A DNA stretch of 64,000 nucleotides from SHVO01 sp041905795 (GTDB lineage: Bacteria > Pseudomonadota > Alphaproteobacteria > Rhodospirillales > Rhodospirillaceae). The DNA lies in the NCBI GenBank assembly GCA_041905795.1, contig JAYRKL010000017.1, positions 24,317 through 88,316 on the forward strand, read 5' to 3'. Below the pieces are notes generated by a model. That model was not told the origin of the DNA and ran no database searches. It saw only the letters and a program-made list of their open reading frames with translations. Within the stretch, counting starts at the first letter, position 1. Every line of letters starts with the position of its first letter. Positions 32,922-40,865 of this stretch are shown piece after piece. The position numbers were made by a program, and so were the translations under genes.

Positions 32922-33851
32922 ATGGACAGAACCTCTTTCAGCCGCGCGACTTTCCTCAAGCTTGCCGCGGCCGCCGCGGCTTCCGCGGTCCCGCCGATCT
33001 TGCCGGCGTTTGCGGCTGATACGGGACTGGCCGCGCGCGCGATCCCCAAGAGCAGAAGCGGCGAAACCTTGCCGGTGATCGGCCTCGGCACCGCCCAGGA
33101 GTTCGGGGTACGCAGCGACGCCGCCAACATGGACGCCAAGCAGGGGGTCATCAAAACCCTCTCCGACAAGGGCGCCAGGGTGCTCGACACCGCCGCGTCC
33201 TACAGCGACGCCGAGGCGGTGTGCGGCGAGTTCGTGGAAAAGCTCGGCACCCGTTCAAAACTCTTCATCGCCACCAAGTTCGGCGAGACCGGCAAGGAAG
33301 CCGGCCAGCGGTCGGTCGAGAACTCCTTCAAGCGCCTGCGCACCGATGTCATCGATCTCATGTATGTGCACAACATGATCGATACCGACACCCACCTGCC
33401 GTGGCTAAAAGACCTCAAGGCCCGGAACCGCATCCGCTATTTCGGCGTCACCTCCACCGGCGGCAACCAGGACCGCCTCACCACCTGGATGGACCAGGTG
33501 GATTTTGTCGAATTCGCCTATTCGGTGGATTTCCGCGCCCCCGAGCAGCGCCTCCTGCCCATGGCCAAGGACAAAGGTGTCGCGGTGTTCATCGCCCTGC
33601 CGTTCGGCCGCAACCGCCTGCTCAATAAAATGCGCGGCAAGGACGTGCCGGCCTGGGCGCGCGAGGAATTGAACTGCAAGACCTATGCGCAGTTGGCCCT
33701 CAAGTTCCTGGTCTCGCATCCGGCGGTGACGGTGGCGATCCCCGGCACCGAGAACCCCGCCCATATGGCCGAGAACATCGAGGCCGGCATGGGTCCGATG
33801 GCCGACGAGAAGCAGCGGGTGCGCATCGCGCAGCTCTGGGAAAATGCTTAG
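32922..33851 (+). CDS. Exported aldo/keto reductase
   Basis: 309 residues from ATG 32922. The leader 'DRTSFSRATFLKLAAAAAASAVPPILPAFA' resembles a Tat signal, but the twin arginine reads Arg-Ala. The AKR fold follows: 'LPVIGLGTAQEFGV', Asp/Tyr in 'VLDTAASYSDAE' (Tyr of the DTAxxY motif), Lys in 'FIATKFGETGKEAG' and His in 'LMYVHNMIDTD', then 'YFGVTSTGGN'. Export of a cofactor-containing AKR would require folded (Tat) transport. The TAG stop lies in the loop of a perfect 10-bp hairpin (33838-33861). Substrate unknown. Confidence 0.85.
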   Translation: MDRTSFSRATFLKLAAAAAASAVPPILPAFAADTGLAARAIPKSRSGETLPVIGLGTAQEFGVRSDAANMDAKQGVIKTLSDKGARVLDTAASYSDAEAVCGEFVEKLGTRSKLFIATKFGETGKEAGQRSVENSFKRLRTDVIDLMYVHNMIDTDTHLPWLKDLKARNRIRYFGVTSTGGNQDRLTTWMDQVDFVEFAYSVDFRAPEQRLLPMAKDKGVAVFIALPFGRNRLLNKMRGKDVPAWAREELNCKTYAQLALKFLVSHPAVTVAIPGTENPAHMAENIEAGMGPMADEKQRVRIAQLWENA

Positions 33852-33861
33852 GCATTTTCCC
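33838..33861. terminator. Hairpin enclosing the aldo/keto reductase stop codon
   Basis: GGGAAAATGC (33838-33847) pairs perfectly with GCATTTTCCC (33852-33861); the 4-nt loop is TTAG, containing the stop codon. There is no T run, so it may act as an RNA-stability element rather than an intrinsic terminator. Confidence 0.5.
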
Positions 33862-34070
33862 AGACTCTTTGTAGGCGCGCCTCGCGTGCATTCCTGAAAA
33901 CGTGCAGCCATGAAGGAGATGGCGTGAAATAGGTGGGTTTTCTCCCGCGCCGGCCAGGGGAGAAAAATCTTCCAAAATCCCCAGTCCGCATCGGCGGACA
34001 GGTCATTCCGGGAGACTTGCCGGGGGCTGCGGGAGAATTTGCGCCTCCTGACGCAACCCCGGACAAAGTC
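33862..34070 (+). other. Gene-poor stretch between aldo/keto reductase and the cys region
   Basis: About 200 bp with no convincing gene. It contains a 9-bp stem TTTTCTCCC/GGGAGAAAA (33938-33946 with 33958-33966). An open frame runs through it into the small membrane protein below, but its first half lacks coding features. Confidence 0.4.
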
Positions 34071-34199
34071 ATGAGAACTTTCGATCAAAACCGTTTTGAC
34101 CTTGGGCGCGTCGATTTCGCCGGCCTGCTCGCACTCGCCGCGCTTATTTTTCTCTTCCTGGTGGTGCTTGGCCTGGGCCGTCCGGTGTTCGCCGCCTGA
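34071..34199 (+). CDS. Possible 42-residue single-pass membrane protein
   Basis: ATG 34071 opens a 42-residue frame: a short polar start ('MRTFDQNRFDLGRVDF'), then one hydrophobic helix 'LLALAALIFLFLVVLGLG' and a short tail ending 'RPVFAA'. Codon bias toward GC in third position continues through the frame. It precedes cysT by 111 bp on the same strand. It could be a leader or small subunit, or a chance frame. Confidence 0.35.
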   Translation: MRTFDQNRFDLGRVDFAGLLALAALIFLFLVVLGLGRPVFAA

Positions 34200-34245
34200 G
34201 GGTGACGCGCGCGCGCGCTTGGGCTAAAATCGGAAAAACAACCAA

Positions 34246-34291
34246 GCATGCCGATCCGCTGCGGTGAAACGCCGCCAGCGGATTGTTTATG
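34246..34291 (+). promoter_or_regulatory. Hairpin leader upstream of cysT, candidate cis-regulatory RNA
   Basis: ATCCGCTGCGG (34254-34264) pairs with CCGCCAGCGGAT (34272-34283) with one bulged C and a 7-nt loop, in the leader just before the cysT start (TTG 34311). Alphaproteobacterial sulfur genes often have leader RNAs (SAM-II, sul1), but I could not match this one to a specific consensus. Confidence 0.4.
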
Positions 34292-34310
34292 TAAGAGGGA
34301 TGGCGGTTTC

Positions 34311-35159
34311 TTGAGTTCTTCGGCTTCGTCCAGGTCCTGGTTGACGCCTTCGGTCGTGCCCGGTTTCGGCATGACCATGGGTTTCACGCTGGTTTATCTC
34401 AGCCTGATCGTGCTGCTGCCGCTGGCGGCGCTGGTGGTGCGCGCGAGCGGCCTGGGCTGGGACCAGTTCGTGGCGGTGGTCACCGCGCCGCGTGCGCTCG
34501 CCGCCTATCGTCTTTCGTTCGGCGCCGCGTTCGCCGCCGCCGCCATCAACATCGTGTTCGGCGTGCTGGTGGCCTGGGTGCTGGTGCGCTACCGCTTCCC
34601 GTTCAAGCGCCTGGTGGACGGCCTGGTGGACTTGCCGTTCGCGTTGCCCACGGCGGTGGCAGGGATCGCGCTCGCCACCCTGTTCTCGAAGAACGGCTGG
34701 ATCGGCTCCATCGTCGAACCCCTGGGGCTCAAGATCGCCTTCACCCCACTGGGCGTCATGATCGCCCTGGTGTTCATAGGACTCCCGTTCGTGGTGCGCA
34801 CCGTGCAGCCGGTGCTGCAGGACCTGGATAAGGAAGTGGAGGAGGCCGCGGCCAGCCTCGGCGCCGACCGCTTCCAGACCTTCCGCCATATCGTGCTTCC
34901 CAGCATCCTGCCGGCGGCCGTCACCGGCTTCGCCCTGGCGTTCGCGCGCGCCGTCGGCGAATACGGCTCGGTGATCTTCATCGCCGGAAATCTACCTATG
35001 AAATCCGAGATCGTGCCGCTCCTGATCATCATCAAGCTGGAGCAGTTCGACTACCGCGGCGCCGCCGCCATCGGTGCCGCCATGCTCGCCGCGTCCTTCG
35101 TGCTGCTGCTGGTCATCAATGTGCTGCAGCGCTGGAGCCGCCAGCGGATGGGCGGCTGA
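34311..35159 (+). CDS. cysT: Sulfate/thiosulfate ABC transporter permease CysT
   Basis: 282 residues from TTG 34311 (AGAGGGATGGCGG upstream); a longer frame to ATG 34248 would run through the leader hairpin. CysT/CysU hallmarks: 'VVPGFGMTMGFTLVYLSLIVLLPLAALV', 'RYRFPFKRLVDGLVDLPFALPTAVAGIALATLFS', the EAA loop 'EEAAASLGADRFQTFRHIVLPSILPA' that contacts CysA, and 'GEYGSVIFIAGNLPMKSEIVPLLI'. Six transmembrane helices are expected. Its stop overlaps the cysW start by 1 bp. No sulfate-binding protein gene (sbp/cysP) is present nearby, so one must be encoded elsewhere. Confidence 0.92.
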   Translation: MSSSASSRSWLTPSVVPGFGMTMGFTLVYLSLIVLLPLAALVVRASGLGWDQFVAVVTAPRALAAYRLSFGAAFAAAAINIVFGVLVAWVLVRYRFPFKRLVDGLVDLPFALPTAVAGIALATLFSKNGWIGSIVEPLGLKIAFTPLGVMIALVFIGLPFVVRTVQPVLQDLDKEVEEAAASLGADRFQTFRHIVLPSILPAAVTGFALAFARAVGEYGSVIFIAGNLPMKSEIVPLLIIIKLEQFDYRGAAAIGAAMLAASFVLLLVINVLQRWSRQRMGG

Positions 35160-36001
35160 TGCGCGGGATCAATCCCATCGCCGAGGGCCGGGGCCTCAGG
35201 ATCGCGCTGATCGCGGCGTCGCTGCTCTATATGCTTGTCTTCCTGGTGCTGCCGGTGGTGACCGTGTTCACCGAGGCCCTGGGCAAGGGCGCCGGCGCCT
35301 ATGTCGAGGCCATCAACGATCCGGCCGCGCGCTCGGCCATCAGGCTCACCCTGCTCACCGCCGCCATCGCCGTGCCGTTCAACATGGCTTTCGGCATCGC
35401 GGCCTCCTGGGCCATCGCCAAGTTCGAATTCCGCGGCAAGAGCGTGCTGATCACCCTCATCGACCTGCCGTTTTCGGTGTCGCCGGTGATCTCGGGCCTG
35501 ATCTATGTGCTGTTGTTCGGCGCCCAAGGCATCCTCGGGCCGTGGCTCGCCGCGCACGATATCCAGATCGTGTTCGCGGTGCCGGGCATCGTCCTGGCCA
35601 CGGTGTTCGTCACCTTCCCGTTCGTGGCGCGCGAGCTGATCCCCTTGATGCAGGAGCAGGGCGCGGAAGAAGAGGAGGCCGCTCGCTCGCTCGGCGCCGG
35701 CGGCTGGCAGACCTTCTGGCGCGTGACCTTGCCCAATATCCGCTGGGGCCTGCTTTACGGCGTCTTGTTATGCAACGCCCGCGCCATGGGCGAGTTCGGC
35801 GCGGTATCGGTGGTCTCGGGCAAGATCCGCGGCCTCACCAACACCATGCCGCTGCATGTGGAAATCCTTTACAACGAATACAACATCGTCGCGGCCTTCG
35901 CCGTGGCCTCGCTGCTCGCGTCCTTGGCTCTGGTCACCCTGGTGGCCAAGGGACTATTGGAGTGGGCGTACGGCCATGAGCTGGGCGGCGCCCGTGCTTA
36001 A
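35159..36001 (+). CDS. cysW: Sulfate/thiosulfate ABC transporter permease CysW
   Basis: 280 residues from ATG 35159. CysW hallmarks: 'LLYMLVFLVLPVVTVFTEALGKG', 'NMAFGIAASWAIAKFEFRGKSVLITLIDLPFSVSPVISGLIYVLLFG', the EAA loop 'EEEAARSLGAGGWQTFWRVTLPNIRWGLLYG', and 'GEFGAVSVVSGKIRG'. With CysT it forms the membrane channel. Translationally coupled to cysT. The end of the gene carries an 11-bp direct repeat that continues past the stop. Confidence 0.94.
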   Translation: MRGINPIAEGRGLRIALIAASLLYMLVFLVLPVVTVFTEALGKGAGAYVEAINDPAARSAIRLTLLTAAIAVPFNMAFGIAASWAIAKFEFRGKSVLITLIDLPFSVSPVISGLIYVLLFGAQGILGPWLAAHDIQIVFAVPGIVLATVFVTFPFVARELIPLMQEQGAEEEEAARSLGAGGWQTFWRVTLPNIRWGLLYGVLLCNARAMGEFGAVSVVSGKIRGLTNTMPLHVEILYNEYNIVAAFAVASLLASLALVTLVAKGLLEWAYGHELGGARA

Positions 36002-36016
36002 GTTCGCCCGTGCTTA
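35990..36016 (+). repeat. 11-bp direct repeat across the cysW stop
   Basis: GCCCGTGCTTA occurs at 35990-36000 and again at 36006-36016, separated by AGTTC. The cysW stop codon (TAA, 35999-36001) overlaps the first copy. Confidence 0.7.
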
Positions 36017-36042
36017 GAATCGTAAGCGCTTAGAGTTCCGTC

Positions 36043-37143
36043 ATGGTTATTGAAGTCCGCAACGTCATTAAACGGTTTGACGCCTTCACCGCCCTGCGCG
36101 GCCTGAATCTGCAGATCAGGCCGGGAGAGCTGGTGGCGCTGCTGGGGCCTTCGGGCTCCGGCAAGACCACGCTCTTGCGCGTCATCGCCGGCCTGGAGTT
36201 CGCCAACGAAGGCCAGATCCTGTTCGACGGCGAGGACGCCGGCGGCCGCCATGTCGGCGAACGCCGCGTCGGCTTCGTGTTCCAGCACTATGCGCTTTTC
36301 CGGCACATGACGGTGTTCGAGAACGTGGCGTTCGGCCTGCGGGTGGTGCCGCGCCAGCGGCGCATGTCCGACAGCGACATCAAGAAGCGCGTCAATTCGC
36401 TGCTGTCGCTGGTGCAGCTCGACCGCCTCGCCGGCCGCTATCCGTCGCAGCTCTCCGGCGGCCAGCGCCAGCGCGTGGCGCTGGCGCGCGCGCTGGCGAT
36501 CGAGCCGCGGGTGCTGCTGCTCGACGAACCTTTCGGCGCGCTCGACGCAAAAGTCCGCAAGGAACTGCGCCGCTGGCTGCGCCGCCTGCACGACGACATG
36601 GGGCTGACCTCGATCTTCGTCACCCACGACCAGGAAGAGGCCCTGGAGCTGGCCGACCGGGTGGTAGTCATGAACCAGGGCACCATCGAGCAGGTGGGCA
36701 CGCCGGAAGAGGTCTACGATTCCCCGGCCACGCCGTTCGTCTATGAGTTCCTCGGCAACGTCAACCGCGTGCCGTGCCGGATCAGGGGCGGCCAGGTGTC
36801 GCTGTGGGGCGTCGAGGTGACGGCCGAAACCCAGGACGGGGCGGCGATTCCCGCCGGCGAGGTCGAGGGTTTTGCCTACGTGCGTCCCCACGACATCGAG
36901 CTTTTACCCTCCGGCCAGGGCGAGCCCGCCGTGGTGCGCCATGTGGCCGCGGCCGGTCCCACGGCCCGCATCGAGCTTTCGGTGCAGGGAGTCGTGCCGC
37001 TGATCGAAGCCCAGCTCAGCCGCAAGCGCTACCTGGACTTGGGGCTGAAGGTGGGCCAGCAGATCTCCATCGCCGCCCGGGCGGCGCGGGTTTTCCCGGC
37101 CGCTGCCGCGCCCAGCCCGCCCGCCGGTCCCCCGGCGGCGTGA
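36043..37143 (+). CDS. cysA: Sulfate/thiosulfate ABC transporter ATPase CysA
   Basis: 366 residues from ATG 36043. ABC ATPase motifs: Walker A 'GPSGSGKTT' (35-43), signature 'LSGGQRQRVALARAL', Walker B 'VLLLDEPFGALD', switch His in 'IFVTHDQEEAL'. The CysA-type C-terminal regulatory part includes 'EFLGNVNRVPCRI' and 'AYVRPHDIELLP', ending in a Pro/Ala tail. It hydrolyses ATP to drive CysTW. It is 41 bp after cysW on the same strand, completing a cysTWA unit. Confidence 0.95.
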   Translation: MVIEVRNVIKRFDAFTALRGLNLQIRPGELVALLGPSGSGKTTLLRVIAGLEFANEGQILFDGEDAGGRHVGERRVGFVFQHYALFRHMTVFENVAFGLRVVPRQRRMSDSDIKKRVNSLLSLVQLDRLAGRYPSQLSGGQRQRVALARALAIEPRVLLLDEPFGALDAKVRKELRRWLRRLHDDMGLTSIFVTHDQEEALELADRVVVMNQGTIEQVGTPEEVYDSPATPFVYEFLGNVNRVPCRIRGGQVSLWGVEVTAETQDGAAIPAGEVEGFAYVRPHDIELLPSGQGEPAVVRHVAAAGPTARIELSVQGVVPLIEAQLSRKRYLDLGLKVGQQISIAARAARVFPAAAAPSPPAGPPAA

Positions 37144-37238
37144 ACATTTTTTCGGGTTGAGACGTTATGGGGGTGCTGGCGTTATGATCCAGCCGGCGCC
37201 CGGACTTTCGCGCCGCCCGCGCTCATGAGGATCTGCCG

Positions 37239-38042
37239 ATGCCTGTTGCCGTCCGGACTTTTCTGCTGGTGCTGGCCACGCTCACCGCGATGGCCGGCGC
37301 GGCCTGCGCGCAGCAGGAATCGACCGAGCCGCCCAAGCCGCGCGCGGCGCCGCGCGGCATCGTCAGCGAGGAGGTCCTGCCCCGCGCCGGCGGCGTGCTG
37401 GTGTTCGGCGGCACCCGCGGCGCCGGCCTGGAGGCGGTCAAGGAACTGGTCAAGCGCGGCGAGAAGGTGACCGTCATGGCGCGCGCGAGCGCGGACACCG
37501 CGGCGCTCAAGGCGCTCAGCGTCAATCTCGTGGCCGGCGACGCCCTGGTCCCCGACGACGTCACCAAGGCTTTCGTGGCCGCACCCTATCGCGTGGTGGT
37601 GTCCACCCTGGGCGGCAGCGAGGACGACCTCAAGGTCGACGTGGAAGGCAACCGCCACGTCGTCGATGCGGCCAAGGCGGCGAAGATCCCGCGCGTGATC
37701 ATGGTGAGCGCCATCGGCGCCGGCGACAGCGCGCTGGCGCGCCCCTGGTACCTGCGCCCCTTCAAGGCGGAGTTCATCGCCGCCAAAGCCAGGGCCGAGG
37801 ACTATCTGATCAAGTCGGGAGTCGCGTATACCGTCGTGCGCGCCGGACGCCTGGTGGATAAACCCGCCGTCGAGAAACCGGCCGCGGCGCTCAGCGAGGA
37901 CCACAAGGTCTTCAGCGCGCTGACCCGCGCCGACCTCGGCCGTCTGCTGGCCGACTGCGTCAAGAACGAAGCCGCCCTGTCCAATAAGGTGGTGACCGCC
38001 TTCGATCCGGCGCGGGCGTCGTTCCTGGGGATTTTCTTCTAG
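37239..38042 (+). CDS. Exported NAD(P)-binding Rossmann-fold protein (atypical SDR)
   Basis: 267 residues from ATG 37239 (GAGGAT upstream). A signal peptide (1-23, 'FLLVLATLTAMAGAACAQQ') precedes an atypical short-chain dehydrogenase fold: 'VLVFGGTRGAGLEAVKELVKRGEKVTVMARA' (nucleotide loop GGTRGAG), 'VVSTLGGSEDDLKVDVEGNRHVVDAAKAAKIPRVIMVSAIGAGDS', and 'AEDYLIKSGVAYTVVRAGRLVD'. This is the NAD(P)H-binding/NmrA-like type, with no clear catalytic YxxxK. Its stop codon is the first triplet of repeat D. Confidence 0.82.
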   Translation: MPVAVRTFLLVLATLTAMAGAACAQQESTEPPKPRAAPRGIVSEEVLPRAGGVLVFGGTRGAGLEAVKELVKRGEKVTVMARASADTAALKALSVNLVAGDALVPDDVTKAFVAAPYRVVVSTLGGSEDDLKVDVEGNRHVVDAAKAAKIPRVIMVSAIGAGDSALARPWYLRPFKAEFIAAKARAEDYLIKSGVAYTVVRAGRLVDKPAVEKPAAALSEDHKVFSALTRADLGRLLADCVKNEAALSNKVVTAFDPARASFLGIFF

Positions 38043-38091
38043 AGCATGTTAGGCCGAAGTGGAAACCGGTTCGGCCGGTCAACATGCGACC
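38040..38091 (+). repeat. Intergenic hairpin repeat, copy D
   Basis: It starts at the TAG stop of the SDR gene. Stem GCATGTT/AACATGC (38044-38050 with 38081-38087) and GGCCGAA/TTCGGCC (38052-38058 with 38070-38076), loop GTGGAAACCGG, tail GCGACCAAACA. No second hairpin follows. It separates two convergent genes. Confidence 0.85.
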
Positions 38092-38100
38092 AAACAGAGT

Positions 38101-39210
38101 CTAGCGTGCCGGCCGTTCGCCGCGGGGCGCGCCGGGCTGTTCCGCCACCTGCTTGTCCGGATGCACGATATAGACCTGGGCGAACTTCACATCCATCGCC
38201 GAGGAGATGGATGTGTTGCGGCCCTTGGCGTCCGGATGCCCATCGGCCAGGCGATTGAGCGCGCGCCACAGCGACGGCGACGACACCTGGCCATAGTTCT
38301 GGTGATGAGTGGCCCAGCCGTTGTTGAGCTGCAGGTACCAGGCCCACACATCCGAATAGCCGCCGATGAAACCCTGCGCCATGTCGGGCGTCAGGGTCAG
38401 GCGGAAACGGGCGTCCTTCATCTTGTAGGTGCCGGTGGAATCGAAGGCGATGCTCTCGGCGACGCTGAAGTCGCCGGGCACGGTTTCCAGCACGCCGTTC
38501 CTGATACGGCCCTTGAAAGCGTGGATGAACTCCTTGCCCCAGCGCATGTCGACGCGCTGGGTGCTGCCCGGCAGGTAGCTGTCGCCGGTGGCGTCGCCCG
38601 CCAGGCTGTCGAGGCCGCGGTAGGTGGTGACGGTGACGTCGTCGTCGTTGACCATGTCGTCGACGTCGGTGATTTCGATCAGCAGCCGGTTGAAGGCGTA
38701 GCGGCGCATGGCGTTCTCCTCATAGAACGACATGTAGGGCTGTGAATTGTTGTAGCCGGCGAGGCAGCCGATGGCGCGGTAGAGCTGGTTGTCGATGCCC
38801 TTCTCGCCATCGGGGCTGGTGAAATCGTTGGGCCCCACCTTGCCGTCGAGATTGAGGCCCGTGCCGACCGTGCCTTCGACGGTGTAGAACGGGTAAGGCT
38901 CGGGCCCCAGGGACGGGTGCCAGGTGTCGCCTTCCCATTTCAACTGCGTGTCGAGCACCGTGCGCTGGGTGCCGTCCTCGGGGTAGAGGCGCTTGAACTG
39001 CTCGCGCTCGCCTTCGTTGACGCCGTGGGGGCATTCCTGCTTGGCGCCGGGCGTGGTGTAGACCGCCCATTTACGGTGGGTGAGCACATAGCCGATGGTG
39101 CGGCTCTTCACGCCGGCGGTGGCGGCGCCCGGCTCGGCGGACGCGGGCTGTGCGGCGAGCGCCGCGGCCAACGTCGTGGCAATCAGGGCAAAACCAACAA
39201 CCGGCTTCAT
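38101..39210 (-). CDS. Secreted protein of unknown function
   Basis: 369 residues from ATG 39210 (GGAG 7 bp upstream); a further start at 39270 would place 20 residues before the signal peptide ('VVGFALIATTLAAALAAQPASA', 1-25). The mature protein contains 'TIGYVLTHRKWAVYTTPGAKQECPHGVNEGEREQF', 'GLNLDGKVGPNDFTSPDGEKGIDNQLYRAIGCLAGY' (Asp/Asn-rich, possibly metal-binding) and 'DVWAWYLQLNNGWATHHQNYGQVSSPSLWRALNRLAD'. I have no firm family name for it. It is divergent from the Lipoprotein_15-type gene. Confidence 0.8.
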   Translation of the reverse strand: MKPVVGFALIATTLAAALAAQPASAEPGAATAGVKSRTIGYVLTHRKWAVYTTPGAKQECPHGVNEGEREQFKRLYPEDGTQRTVLDTQLKWEGDTWHPSLGPEPYPFYTVEGTVGTGLNLDGKVGPNDFTSPDGEKGIDNQLYRAIGCLAGYNNSQPYMSFYEENAMRRYAFNRLLIEITDVDDMVNDDDVTVTTYRGLDSLAGDATGDSYLPGSTQRVDMRWGKEFIHAFKGRIRNGVLETVPGDFSVAESIAFDSTGTYKMKDARFRLTLTPDMAQGFIGGYSDVWAWYLQLNNGWATHHQNYGQVSSPSLWRALNRLADGHPDAKGRNTSISSAMDVKFAQVYIVHPDKQVAEQPGAPRGERPAR

Positions 39211-39295
39211 GGGCGAACTCCGCGCGGGCACTAATGGGACTAGTCTACATGGTGCCGGGGCGCCGGGCATCCGGGAAGCGACATCCCCCTGAAAT

Positions 39296-39318
39296 GTTGT
39301 TTAGCCCTGCTAAACAAC
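39296..39318. promoter_or_regulatory. 23-bp perfect palindrome in a divergent promoter region
   Basis: GTTGTTTAGC (39296-39305) and GCTAAACAAC (39309-39318) form a perfect 10-bp inverted repeat around CCT. It is AT-rich, lacks a T run, and lies between two divergent genes (starts 39210 and 39411), which suits an operator better than a terminator. Confidence 0.6.
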
Positions 39319-39375
39319 GATAATTTGAGACACGAAGTCCTGCGGGGCGCGTTGCGGCCATGGTAAAGTCCGCAT

Positions 39376-39403
39376 GGATTTTAAAGCGGGGATTTTAAAG
39401 CGG
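39376..39403 (+). repeat. 14-bp tandem duplication upstream of a start codon
   Basis: GGATTTTAAAGCGG occurs twice in direct succession (39376-39389, 39390-39403), ending 7 bp before the ATG at 39411. Confidence 0.8.
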
Positions 39404-39410
39404 GGACGAG

Positions 39411-40790
39411 ATGCGGCAGTTTTCGATGGTACTTCTGGTCGCGGTGGTTTGCGCCGGAACGGCGACTGCCGCCCCCGGTGAGCGCTACCGCCCGGCCGTG
39501 GCGGACCTGGAAGACTATGTCCGCGATCCGCTGCCGCCGGGTTTTTCCGTGCAGCACACCGATGTCGATGGCCCGGTGTTCGTGGATGAGACCGGACTGA
39601 CGCTCTACACTTGGCCGCTCAACTCGCTGCGCAACGGCTCGGGCGGCGAACAGAAGGACGGCAAGCCCGCCTGCACCGACACCAAACAGACCGTCACCAC
39701 CGGCCTCATGAGCCCCTATCCGGGCGGCCTGCTCCTGCCCGACCTCGACACCCGGCCCACCTGCACGCAGATGTGGCCGCCGGTGGTCGCGTCGGCGGAC
39801 GCGAAGCCGGTGGGCGCTTGGGGGCTGGCGGAGCGCGCCGACGGGCGCAAGCAGTGGACCTACGAAGGCTTCCCGGTGTACCGCTCGGTGCTCGACACCA
39901 AGCCGGGCCAGGTCAACGGCGGATCGAGAAGAGGTGGACGCGGCGACGCCGGCTCGCACCGCGAGCCGATCGGGCCCGCCGCCGCGGTGCCGGCGCAATT
40001 CGCGGTCAGGACCGTGGCCACCGGCCGCATCCTCACCACCGAGGTCGGCCTGTCGATCTACGCCTGGGACGGCGACCGGGCCTCTAAATCCAAAGAGGGC
40101 AAGTCCAACTGCAAGGAGGCCTGCCTCAAGGACTGGACGCCGGTGCCGGCGGGCCAGTCGGCGCGGCCGCGGGGCGACTGGGGCGTGATCGAGCGCCTGC
40201 CGGGCGTCAGGCAATGGACCTTCCGCGGCGTGCCGCTTTACACCCGCATCGCCGACAGCCGCTACCGCAGCCTGGAAGGCGCCGACACGCCGGGCTGGCA
40301 CAATGTATACACGCAGAAGAACCCCGCGATGCCGGCGGAGTTCACCGTGCAGGACACGCGCGTCGGCCAGACCATCGCCGACAAGAACGGCAAGACCATC
40401 TATCTCTATCGCTGCGGCGACGACGCCCAGGACCAGCTCGACTGCGATCATCCCCGCGATACGCAAGCTTATCGTCTGGCTGTCTGCGGCAAGGGCGACC
40501 CGGCGCGCTGCGGCGTCATGTTCCCTTATGTACCGGCGCCGCGGGGGGTGAAAACCAACACCCTGATCTGGGGCGCCATGTGGATCGATCCCAAGACCGG
40601 CCATCCGGCGGCGGCCGACCAGCCGGGCGCGCTCTATGTGTGGACGTTCCGCGACCGGCCGCTGTTCACCCACGGCCTCGACAAGAAGCCCGGCGACATC
40701 GAGGGCGACGGTTGGGGCGAGTACAACGGCAAGCGCAATGGCTACAAAGGCTTCTTCCTGCGCGACGACTTCCTGAACAACGCCGGTTGA
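39411..40790 (+). CDS. Secreted protein with three Lipoprotein_15 (Yx[FWY]xxD-like) repeats
   Basis: 459 residues from ATG 39411 with a signal peptide (1-21, 'MVLLVAVVCAGTATA'). Three repeats of the COG4315/Lipoprotein_15 type are visible: 'VFVDETGLTLYTWPLN...CTQMWPP', 'ILTTEVGLSIYAWDGD...CKEACLKDWTPV' and 'TIADKNGKTIYLYRCG', each followed by 'W(A)xxERxDGxxQWTYEGxPVY'-like or 'ALYVWTFRDRPLFTHGLDKKPGDIEGDGWGEY' segments. The repeats are thought to be small beta-sheet modules; their function is unknown. Several cysteine pairs may form disulfides. Confidence 0.82.
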   Translation: MRQFSMVLLVAVVCAGTATAAPGERYRPAVADLEDYVRDPLPPGFSVQHTDVDGPVFVDETGLTLYTWPLNSLRNGSGGEQKDGKPACTDTKQTVTTGLMSPYPGGLLLPDLDTRPTCTQMWPPVVASADAKPVGAWGLAERADGRKQWTYEGFPVYRSVLDTKPGQVNGGSRRGGRGDAGSHREPIGPAAAVPAQFAVRTVATGRILTTEVGLSIYAWDGDRASKSKEGKSNCKEACLKDWTPVPAGQSARPRGDWGVIERLPGVRQWTFRGVPLYTRIADSRYRSLEGADTPGWHNVYTQKNPAMPAEFTVQDTRVGQTIADKNGKTIYLYRCGDDAQDQLDCDHPRDTQAYRLAVCGKGDPARCGVMFPYVPAPRGVKTNTLIWGAMWIDPKTGHPAAADQPGALYVWTFRDRPLFTHGLDKKPGDIEGDGWGEYNGKRNGYKGFFLRDDFLNNAG

Positions 40791-40865
40791 TTTAGACGGC
40801 GCGCTGTCGGAAAGCCCGCTCCCCTGACGTAGTATCCAAGGCGATCTAGTTCAGGGGGAGGCCAA

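Noticed and set aside
33933..34199. 88-codon frame extending the small membrane protein upstream
   Set aside because: Its first half runs through a hairpin and has no coding features; only the ATG 34071 portion is kept as a weak candidate.
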